Origin: Aphanomyces cochlioides
Lineage: Eukaryota; Oomycota; Saprolegniomycetes; Saprolegniales; Verrucalvaceae
Reading direction: 5' to 3'
Length of the DNA stretch: 64,000 nt
Assembly: GCA_019828595.1 (NCBI GenBank)
Contig: JAHQRK010000010.1
Span: forward strand, 1,054,001 to 1,118,000
Shown here: one piece after another, positions 11,291 to 19,617 of the stretch
Layout: each line of letters opens with the position of its first letter
Position numbering within the stretch: the stretch's first letter is position 1
Program-made: the position numbers and the translations under genes
The notes under the pieces: model-generated
Seen by the model: the letters and a program-made list of their open reading frames with translations, nothing else
Told to the model about the DNA's origin: nothing
The model's database searches: none

Positions 11291-12055
11291 ATAGCCTACC
11301 ACTTCAATCTGACTTCAGGGTATGCAATTCACAGTCAAATACCTCAATTGACAAGTGATATTTTGTCCAATCAAGAAATTGTCGGTTGGATTTGTCGGAT
11401 AATTAAAATTATCCTTACATATCATTCCTCGTTCAACTACCCAATCACAGCTAAAAGAATGCTCTCTTGTAATAAGCCCATCAGGCAATACATATGGATC
11501 GATTTAGAAAAATACTGCCAATCAAATCATCAAAAGTTAAACCTTTCAATCATTTCGGACCAGAGTAGTATTTGTTACAATGACATTGGCATCTTTAAAA
11601 TGAATACCTCGGAGATGCGGGAAACCAGCAATTAAAAGGTACGTCAGCCATTTTTAAAATATCGTTCATTTTTTAAAATTACATGATTGTTGGTGTATAC
11701 AACTTTACAAAAGTTTCTTTTAGTTCGAAAGTGTCGGACTTGCCGCTTAAAAAACAGTTCCCATTGCGATTCCTTTTCGTTGAAACTTATAGGTAGAAGT
11801 ACAACCTACAGCAGAGTGTAATGAAATCAAGGATTGGAATGGCTTGAATGTGGTTTTTTTAATGTGAAGTTAGAAGAAACTTCTAAAAACTCCGACTATG
11901 ACTTTTAAACCACACAAGACGTGGCTAAAGTTGATGTTTCTCGAATGATATCCTCATGCCATGCTCCTAAATATGTTGTCCTGAAATATCAGGCTTTGAA
12001 TCGTTTGGGAAGTGAGGGTTTTTAGGTCGTTTTCAAAGTTTCTTTTTAGATTATA

Positions 12056-13474
12056 CTACTCTGGTCCATAATTATTGTACCATTGTTTTGTTATTGGCGG
12101 GATTTTTCTAATATTGCACCAATTCTAACGCTGATAGGCTCAAACAAAAGCACAAACGCAGACGTTTGATTGGCTTTTTGAATCATGAAAAAATTCGCGC
12201 TCGTCGATGAGATACAAGGCGCGAAAGTCAGTGTATCAAATTTTAAGAACTAAATCTCTCCGGAGAGCATTCACTTTTGATTTTCGTCGCCACTAACACA
12301 GTCCAAACCATTGCCTTCGACACCCGGATGGCTCGTGTACAAGCGCGAGCCTCTAGCGACCCTGCAGACAGTGCAAGGCGCAAGACCAACTTGACGGAAG
12401 TCGAGCGACAAACGATCTACCAGGAGCTGCTAGAGCGCTCACTTGGCGGCGTGCTTCCGTATGGAGCAATGAACGATCTTGCTCTGCGATTTAACTGCCA
12501 CTGAAAGACTGTGTCGCGCATCTGGACGCGAGGACGAGCCTCCGCCGCCTCAAGATCTCAGCCCACCGATGTTGCGGCAAAAATGAAAGGTATGTACTCC
12601 AAAATTCAATATTTATACCAAAAATATGAACCAAGCGCTTCCTCACAAAGGTCATGTTCCTCGCCGCAGTGGCAAGGCCGCGCTACGATCACAGCAAGAA
12701 ACAAATGTTCGACGGAAAAATCGGAGTTTGGCCTTTCGTCAAATTAGTCCGCGCAAAAAGAACCAGCAAAAACGACCCAAGGGAACTATTTTGACCGCAT
12801 CTCAAACCGTTGACTCTGAAGTCTATCAAGAAATGATCGTCAAAAAAGTTGTGCCAGCTATTTTGTCCAAGTTTCCTCGGCGAGATCTCAAGGATACAAT
12901 ATTTCTCCAACAAGACAACGCGAGCCCTCACAACCAAGTCACAACAAAATTTTTGAAAGAGCGCGGCATCCAAGGAATTGAAGTTGCAAATCAGACCCCC
13001 AATAGCCCGGACTTTAATGTCCTAGATCTAGGATATTTTAACTCTGTTCAAAGTCTACAGTCCCAAAAGATGACTCGAACGATCGAGGAATTGATTGGTG
13101 CTGTGGAAACATCGTTCTGTGAGTTGCCCATCGACACCCTCTCCAAGACATTCATTACACTGCAGAAAGTAATGGAGAAATCACTTGATGAATCTAGAGG
13201 GAATGGGTATAAAATTCCTCACATGAACAAGGATAGTCGTATCAGCGACCTATCGTCCTTCAATGTCCAATGCGATCCGGCGGTATTTGCCAAGGCATCC
13301 GAAATATTGAAATCCCAAGTATCAGTAGGCACGACGATTTAAAAAAAATGAATATAATCTTTCTCGCTGATTATTCAGTCTTGCGGTTCAATACAAATTT
13401 CAAGATATAGTTGGACGCTAATGCATACAAAAATCAAGTGTAAAGAATAGGACAATAATTATGGACCAGAGTAG
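12056..13474. mobile_element. Tc1/mariner element, decayed
   Basis: Inverted ends CTACTCTGGTCCATAATTAT lie at both sides, flanked by TA (12054-12055 and 13475-13476). It sits in the right arm of the foldback-like element. Its one gene is broken. At 1.42 kb it is near full length. Confidence 0.88.
12328..13342 (+). pseudogene. Tc1/mariner transposase, multiply disrupted
   Basis: The N-terminal part (LTEVERQTIYQELLERS) ends at a TGA at 12502-12504 that replaces the tryptophan expected before KTVSRIWTRGR. A second stretch in a shifted frame has FDGKIGVWPF. The C-terminal part holds the acidic residue in IFLQQDNASPH and the last in NSPDFNVLDLGYF. Much of the region between the DNA-binding and catalytic halves appears deleted near 12590-12690. 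The stop, at least one frameshift and the deletion make it non-functional. The family is that of oomycete/fungal mariner-like transposases. Confidence 0.8.
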
Positions 13475-13634
13475 TATAATCCTAAAAAAACTCAAAAAGA
13501 AACTTTTTTTAATTTTGGGATATTATTAAGATCATTGATTATTTTATAAAAATCCATGAATTCCCGCACCTTCCGGACCAGATTAGTACAGATTTGCAAA
13601 AAATAATCAACCAAACCAATGGAGCACTTTATTA

Positions 13635-13904
13635 TTATTTGCACGTTTCAGCCAATAAAAATTGTCTAGAAGTAATATTGCATTGTGAGTTGTAAAACTT
13701 TAACATGGCTAACCAATACTTCGATGTATATCTGATACGCGAGATTATCGGCAAGGATGGCCTGTGCTCAAGCGCATGGTGAAGTTGTGTCCAAGTTGCG
13801 ACTTCTTCAAGAGTTGCTTGTGGGTTCAAATCTTAGTGCTTGATGATTGCCAGCTTTTGGGCGAGTTCGAGACGCATGAGTTTCGTGTTACATCCAGGCT
13901 TCAT
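13635..13904 (-). pseudogene. Fragment of a pogo/CENP-B-like transposase N-terminus
   Basis: The minus-strand frame reads RLELAQKLAIIKH, a TAA stop at 13833-13835, then DLNPQATLEEVATWTQ and SLPIISRI. This resembles the helix-turn-helix DNA-binding start of pogo/Tigger and CENP-B-type transposases (LAQKL.I, NP.AT..E.A.W, ISRI). No DDE domain follows and similarity fades after about residue 55. A mariner/pogo-like end motif, GGACCAGATTAGTA, lies near 13578, but no matching second end is seen. Confidence 0.55.
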
Positions 13905-15203
13905 TCAATAAACAATTTTCTATAACTGCTGGCAGCTCCACGATTTAAATCGTCTCGAAGTTTGAATTTCCCATAGTGGCTCACAAGTAAGCATGTCGAC
14001 TTTGCTCCCTCTCCTATAAATTTCTATATCTATTTTTTATTTTTGAAGGAATATGATTTCAGGTTTTCAAACTCGCGGAAAAGACTGTATGTTTGAGAGG
14101 TCAGTTGTTGAGATTTCACTTGTTCCTGTAAATACTGCACAATAAACAGCGTAGATTTCCAGTGATAGGTCGCTTTATGACCATTTTTTATCTAAAAAAT
14201 CTCGAGTGTCCTGAAGGAAAATTGGACATACTGTGTTGTATGTTGAAAGTAGAAGTCACGATCAATTAGCTGGTCGAATCTAGAACTCTTAACACTGCCT
14301 GCACTATGGTAAAGATTTTTAGAAGTAGTCAACATTCGTCATTTTTTCACCATGTGTTAGTGATAGGCTACTTTTTACTTGAATAAACTATGCATATTCT
14401 CAAACATTCTTGCTGAATGCTTGTTCACTCCTCGTCCAAATAGAAGATTAAAAAGGAAATTTAATTTGAAAAGGGATAAAGTCGTAAGGGTTTTGTCTTC
14501 ATGGAGAAATTTATGCCTCGTTCCAATTTCGAAGTGGAGGTGGGGCTACCTTAACTGATCGGTAACAAATTTAAGCAGTCAACACAAGTCTGAGGATACC
14601 TCTGCTACAGAATCGTCCTAAGCTTAGCCGGCAAAATGTTGGGGGTCTTGCGGAAGTAGCATGCAATCAAGCATTTTAGGGGGTGACAGATTAAGATTAA
14701 CATGACCCATCAGAGTAACGCAGGGGTGAAATCTTTTAAGAATGTATTCAAGTACTTGCAGATTTCACGGTAACTGCTTGCGAGTACCATTTCAGTGTCT
14801 GTTTTGTGTACTTTGCTCATGCAACAACTCATGACATCAACAGTTATGAACCTCCCGCTAAATATCATTATCTTACGCTTAATTAATCGTTTTTATGTTT
14901 CGGAGGGAGCAAAGGAAATTCTGTATGAATCCATGTTAGCGCCAAATAGGGCGTGTATAAGCTGGTGAAAAAAGTCGACCATATCATCTAATATGTAGGC
15001 TCTTTTACGTTGGAAGAATTGGGCATATATGGTCTTCGAATCTTGCTGACGTTCCATGAAACATCAGAACCAACCTGAGGCCAATACATTGGCACGTTCA
15101 TCCGAGCAGCAGTTAATGATTTCGTTCCTATTTTCAAAATCTGGTGAGTTCGCATTGCCTCATCGTCGTTTCCATAGTCTTTATCTATTGACAAGGTCCC
15201 CAC
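13905..15203. other. AT-rich intergenic sequence without recognised genes
   Basis: I see no recognisable gene or complete transposon. A minus-strand frame at 14988-15203 (IGTKSLTAARMNVPMYWP ...) could be an exon fragment cut at 15203, exactly where the tandem tRNA unit begins, but I cannot name it. Confidence 0.4.
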
Positions 15204-15837
15204 ACAAAATCACACTCACCACATGGCCTACATTACCAAATCTCGTCAAGAAACTCGTCTCAATTGCTGCATACAGTCTCCACTTCGTATGATCTAGAAT
15301 ATCCTTCTTCCACTGTAATCTTTCACATGGAACACATTTCGTCAAAAATTATTCTGACATGCGACTTTAGACCGATGTACGAATTTTTGCTTACTTCAAA
15401 GCTGACTATGAGAATGAATCTTCTTCACTTTGGTCGTCTCAAGCTAAACCAGGACGCGTCTCCTGCACATGAATATCGCGATCAAAATACGAGAAATATC
15501 TCAAATACATATGTGTGGACAGTATTCGCACCCCTTCCAGATTAAACGTCCAGTGAGTCATTGTGATAGGTCTTAGACCGCTGAGCTCGCCGAATGTGTG
15601 GTGATAAAAGACCAACCTAACATCGTGAAATGTCTTGTGTGTCAAATTCGTGAAATTGGGATTTGAAAAGCGGCAAAATATTTCCTCTAAAAGTTGGAGT
15701 GGGTGAAATAATCTCACAACACGAGAGCTTTCCGTCGCTTTATTTCCGATGGGCGTGAGGACCCTGACACAGCCATGACGATCGTCGATTTCTGATCGAC
15801 AGATTGTTGATAAATGTGCTTTTTATGGCTCTCATGG

Positions 15838-15850
15838 AAAAAAGGGAAAA
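15838..15850 (-). terminator. Pol III terminator of tRNA-Val
   Basis: On the minus strand a T4 run (15850-15847) begins four bases after the tRNA 3' end, followed by a T6 run (15843-15838). This is the usual RNA polymerase III stop. The second copy is at 27171-27183. Confidence 0.75.
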
Positions 15851-15854
15851 GAGT

Positions 15855-15926
15855 ATCGATGGAGGGGATCGAACCCTCGATCTCAAGCGTGTGAAGCTTG
15901 CGTCCTAACCACTAGACGACATCGAC
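15855..15926 (-). tRNA. tRNA-Val(CAC), copy 1
   Basis: The 72-nt cloverleaf has a 7-bp acceptor stem closed by a G-U pair, D arm GTCT/AGGAC, anticodon stem CAAGC/GCTTG with loop TTCACAC (anticodon CAC), and T arm GAGGG/CCCTC with TTCGATC. No CCA is encoded, as in nuclear genes. A T4 and a T6 run follow on the minus strand. Confidence 0.95.
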
Positions 15927-16911
15927 TCCTTACTCCAGACCTCAATCCCAAAGTGTCATACATCCAACTCATCACGCCATTTTCACTCCGATACCACTCA
16001 GCTCTTATACTCTATGACCATGCCTTAGAAAACACGACTAACCAAACAAAACCTGTTCAACTCACACATGACTTTCACAATAAGTATAACTTTAGCATAC
16101 ACTGAAACTTATCATGATACATAGAGAACACATGTCAGACTGAATTAGCCCATGCATTTGTAGACTATGACTTGCACTTCACTCCGTTCGATCGTGATAA
16201 CAAATGTAGCCGTTGCAAGGTGTGGTTCAATCTTTTGGTCCATTCGCACTCCCAGCAATTGGTCGCGTGCAAAACATAGAGCTCGCGAGTCATGTAGACA
16301 CCAGGAAACTAAATGTGACTAGCATGTGATTTTACTTTCTATTCGCCATGCCGATGGTCTATCTTGGCTAGAAGAGTATTGAAAGAAACGTTTTTTACAT
16401 TCAACAGTAAATGATCCTTTTTGACAGGGTTTCATTGCATTGGGAAGACTCTAACATAGGAATGGGTTGTGTTTGCGAAAAACGAACGACGACAAAGAGA
16501 AAGAGAGTTTCAGGTACAAACGGTCACGGTGTTGGGGGATATGCTCACCACAACGAGAAAGAAAACCCTCAAGGACAGCCTCTTCTGTTCTGTGACAAAC
16601 TCAACTAATGCTCCTGAGCACCATGAATAAATCTTGCACGATGTTAATTGTTTTCAGACGACCCAAATCTGTCAATTTTACATCAATTGATTTTCATACA
16701 GTGAGAATGAGTGAACTTTTAGTGTCAAGTCTTTGAAATGGCGGGGATAGCCTGGGCTCATGCGAGATGAAGGACTTGTGTATTTGGCGAGACTGACGAG
16801 TGTTCGTGAATGTAGTTTGTTTTGAGTGATTGAGGGGTAAGGATGATGTCTAGACTTTGGGGTTGAAAGGACAGATCCGACAATAGAGCTGTCGAGGGAT
16901 AAACGTGTGGG

Positions 16912-16916
16912 AAAAA
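16912..16916 (-). terminator. Pol III terminator of tRNA-Thr
   Basis: A T5 run on the minus strand lies 11 nt after the tRNA 3' end. The same run is at 28245-28249 in unit 2. Confidence 0.75.
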
Positions 16917-16927
16917 CATAAATGCAA

Positions 16928-16998
16928 GCCCCCACGCGGGATCGAACCACGGACCTTTCGCTTACGAAGCGAGTGCTCTACCACTGAGCTATAGGGGC
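16928..16998 (-). tRNA. tRNA-Thr(CGT), copy 1, LINE insertion target
   Basis: The 71-nt cloverleaf has acceptor GCCCCTA/TGGGGGC, D arm GCTC/GAGC, anticodon loop TTCGTAA (CGT) and T arm CGTGG/CCGCG with TTCGATC. Pair 27-43 is a C-A mismatch. The A box TAGCTCAGTGG and B box are complete, so the gene may still be transcribed. Its native 5' flank has been displaced: LINE A1 begins immediately at its 5' end. The original flank (ggacatactt...) is found beyond the LINE stack at 26330. The first 17 nt of this tRNA are the sequence repeated at every LINE junction. Confidence 0.95.
16982..16998. repeat. LINE target-site copy 1 (inside tRNA-Thr)
   Basis: cactgagctataggggc is tRNA-Thr nt 1-17 on the opposite strand and the left duplication of LINE A1. 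It covers all but the last base of the A box. Confidence 0.9.
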
Positions 16999-17058
16999 AC
17001 TTTTACTTTTGCCGTCAACCACTCAAGTCAACAGCCAAAGTAAGGAACCCCTCGACCA

Positions 17059-19617
17059 ATGTCGTCTACCGCTGCCGCCGATGCTGCCAAGCCCTCTATG
17101 CCGAATGTCTCCTCCGTGAAGTACCTTGTCCCTTCTGGTCCACCAGTGGACGAGCAGGGTCCGACGCCGTCTCCTTCCGCCGACGCTCAAGATCGCCTTC
17201 TCCACGCACCCGCCAACGAAATCTCTGTCGAGTCCAACGCGAGCGAGTCCGACAAGCGCCATGAAGATGGATTCCACCACGCCGAAGATGCCAATATGTC
17301 CCAACAAGCCCCTCCACCCGACCAAGCTAGCGACCCTGCGCCGCGCCGAGTTATCATCGATCTCTCCGATCCCGTTGGTGCTCCGCCGCGCGAGAGTCCT
17401 CCTCAAAAAGAACAAGAACAACCCAAGAAAAAATCCTATGCCGACCTACTCAAGGGCGATCAAGACAATGCACCTCCGAAACGAGTCAAGACTGTCGTCA
17501 ACCGCCCCAAGCCGGAGTACCTCAGCAAACTCATCGACCTCGCGAGCCAAGAAGATGCAAACGAGGAAGACTTGCTTGAGGCCATCTCGCAGGCGACCCC
17601 AGTCAAGGTCAAGAAGGCCACCACCACGATGTGGATCGAAACTGATGGAGCCTTCTCCGACAAGGCCTATACCAACGAGAAGATCATCGACGCGATCTTC
17701 AAGGAAAACCAAGATGCCGAATGGGCGTACCTCCTATTGGAATTCGTTCAACTCAACAAAACGCGCACCGGCGACATCGTCGTGTCCATTACCTCGCGCG
17801 ACGTGAAGGACATGCTCGCTGGGAAAACCATTTCGATCTTCGGCAAGGAGTTCACGATTCCAGTGCCTACGGTCAAGGTCAGCGGATCATCTCAAGAATC
17901 GAACGACCCGATGGACAAGTTCTTCTTTATGGACATCGTGGGCATTCGATTCAACTTCGACTCTGTCAAGCTCTTCCGTTTGCTACGACGTTTGAAGATG
18001 AAGCCAATCTTTCAAGCGTATCGGCAACACATACCCAATGTCTCCTGCCAGTCCAATGTGTGGCGCGTCTACTTCTTGGAGGCAGAAGTCCCCAAACAAC
18101 TAGTCGTCAACGGTCATCCAGCAGACCGACTGAAGATGGATGGTGTGGCCTACAATGTGTTTGTCAAGAACTTCCAACGCTCGGCTTCTCGCACCTCTTC
18201 TGCTTCACCTCATTGCTTGGACTTGGACCACGCCGCAGCGTTGATGCAAAGTCCGGAGAAGCAAGTGCCGGAACCAGAAGGACAAGGCGCAGTGGACCAA
18301 GGAGCCAAACAAACCAAACGCGCCAAAGTCAACGAGGAAAAACAACACGAAGAACCTATAATCCAAGGTCAGGGTGAAGAGTCACAAAATATGGAAGTGA
18401 TCCCTCCTCATACCGAGCCAAAATCAAACGAAGAACCTTTACTCCAGGGTAGAGAGGAAGAGCCACAAGACATGGAAGTCACACCTCTAGAGACCGAGCC
18501 AATTGTTCCTCCTGCTTCATCGCAGTTGAGCACCAACATGGAAGTCGATCCAAAATCAACTAAACGCACCACGAGTCAATCTGTCGACGAAGATGGATTT
18601 GTTGTACCTCGTTCGAAGAAGCGAGTAGCCGCTGCACAAGCGTCCCCATCATTTGTATCGTGGGCCTCCGACAACTTCTTCAATGCTCTCGCAACCATCG
18701 AAGCAACTACTATGCCAGTGGATTCTCAGCATGAAACACCAACTCGTGTGTACATACCTGCGATCAAGAAGATCCCAGAAGAAAGCTTGAAAGCACGTGA
18801 CGCCTTCGTGAAGAGGCAACATGTTGTCGACAGCAAGCTTTGCTGGCACCCAGACAACCTCACCATGGAGGAGCTTGTCCAAGTGCTCCAAGCCAGCGTT
18901 GGGGAAGGAGCTGCCTTCCAACACCACAACCAAGCCAACACCACGGACATCTCCGGAACGGAACTTGATGTTGTCGACTACATACGTCGATGCAACGTTG
19001 ACGGACTCTGGAAAGTCATCCATTCCCACACCCAAAGCATGAACGTCGTCCTAACCAAGTTAGCCACACATACGTACAGTGATTACCTCAAGGTCGTCCG
19101 TATGCACGCTTGGCAACGTTGGATGTCGGCGACACAACTACCAGTGGTCGATTCATTCACGAATGGATTCAAGTTTACCTTTCAAGAACATCCAAAGTGG
19201 ACCAGGCTTGAAGAAATCTCAAGCGTCTTGGGTTTCTTCGAGGACGCACCAAAACACCCTGCCTTCCCAACGGATCAAGTGGAAGATGCTCTTGCCGCTT
19301 TCGAACTATGGATCGCTGTGCAAGCTCCGTTAGTCTTCAGAAATGACGCATGGATCTTGTACCTCACTCGTCAGCCAGTAGCGTGGCTTCCAGCCAAACA
19401 TGGCCGCATGTTGGCACCATCCACGCTCTGGGCTTTGCTGAAGTCGCTGTTCGGGCAATACTTTGCGGAAGAACTGAATCGTGTGTGCAAAACCGAGATG
19501 TCTTCGCGGATATGGCAGCTCAGTATTGATGCCTACCAGCCTACAGACAGCTCGTTAACAGCATTCGTTGGCAACGACAATACCCGCCTGCAACGCAGGA
19601 ACAACTTGTTGTACTAA
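17059..19617 (+). CDS. LINE A1 ORF1 (RNA-binding/Gag-like protein)
   Basis: This ORF encodes 852 aa from the first ATG of the element. The N-terminal 150 residues are Pro/Ser/acid-rich and end in KKKSYADLLKG. Two segments with an RRM-like strand-helix pattern follow (about 190-285, TTMWIETDGAF ... ISIFGKEFTIPV; about 300-390, MDIVGIRFNFD ... SNVWRVYFLE). Then comes a Glu-rich linker with two imperfect repeats (EEPIIQGQGEE.QNMEV and EEPLLQGREEEPQDMEV), and a conserved helical C-terminal domain (about 530-850). No CCHC knuckle is seen. By analogy with L1 ORF1 it should bind element RNA. Fold assignments are inference. The stop TAA overlaps the ORF2 frame. Confidence 0.88.
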   Translation: MSSTAAADAAKPSMPNVSSVKYLVPSGPPVDEQGPTPSPSADAQDRLLHAPANEISVESNASESDKRHEDGFHHAEDANMSQQAPPPDQASDPAPRRVIIDLSDPVGAPPRESPPQKEQEQPKKKSYADLLKGDQDNAPPKRVKTVVNRPKPEYLSKLIDLASQEDANEEDLLEAISQATPVKVKKATTTMWIETDGAFSDKAYTNEKIIDAIFKENQDAEWAYLLLEFVQLNKTRTGDIVVSITSRDVKDMLAGKTISIFGKEFTIPVPTVKVSGSSQESNDPMDKFFFMDIVGIRFNFDSVKLFRLLRRLKMKPIFQAYRQHIPNVSCQSNVWRVYFLEAEVPKQLVVNGHPADRLKMDGVAYNVFVKNFQRSASRTSSASPHCLDLDHAAALMQSPEKQVPEPEGQGAVDQGAKQTKRAKVNEEKQHEEPIIQGQGEESQNMEVIPPHTEPKSNEEPLLQGREEEPQDMEVTPLETEPIVPPASSQLSTNMEVDPKSTKRTTSQSVDEDGFVVPRSKKRVAAAQASPSFVSWASDNFFNALATIEATTMPVDSQHETPTRVYIPAIKKIPEESLKARDAFVKRQHVVDSKLCWHPDNLTMEELVQVLQASVGEGAAFQHHNQANTTDISGTELDVVDYIRRCNVDGLWKVIHSHTQSMNVVLTKLATHTYSDYLKVVRMHAWQRWMSATQLPVVDSFTNGFKFTFQEHPKWTRLEEISSVLGFFEDAPKHPAFPTDQVEDALAAFELWIAVQAPLVFRNDAWILYLTRQPVAWLPAKHGRMLAPSTLWALLKSLFGQYFAEELNRVCKTEMSSRIWQLSIDAYQPTDSSLTAFVGNDNTRLQRRNNLLY

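Larger units (their letters stand above)
7061..13529. mobile_element. Long-inverted-repeat (foldback-like) element, host of nested insertions
   Basis: The left arm is split into 7061-7097, 7372-7702, 7931-8004 and 10325-about 10540. It is the inverted copy of a right arm at about 11430-12055 plus 13475-13529. Removing two MITEs, a Harbinger element and a mariner restores arms of about 0.65 kb around a core of about 0.9 kb, so the ancestral element was about 2.2 kb. Both arms end at TTAA (7061-7064 and 13526-13529), possibly a TTAA target duplication. No transposase belongs to the host element itself. Affiliation (piggyBac-like, MULE-like or other foldback) is unresolved. The right arm carries about 70 extra bases next to the mariner. 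Confidence 0.75.

Noticed and set aside
10919..11635. 238-aa plus-strand ORF in the foldback core
   Set aside because: It runs through a minisatellite and into the non-coding inverted arm; other frames are equally open.
15264..15717. Overlapping 92-93-aa ORFs in the tRNA unit, repeated in unit 2
   Set aside because: Both strands are open in the same place, no motif is recognisable, and conservation is explained by the recent duplication.
16982..16998. Bacterial-style attachment site for an integrase
   Set aside because: Integrases of islands use tRNA 3' ends; here the 5' 17 nt are duplicated and the elements encode APE/RT, not an integrase.
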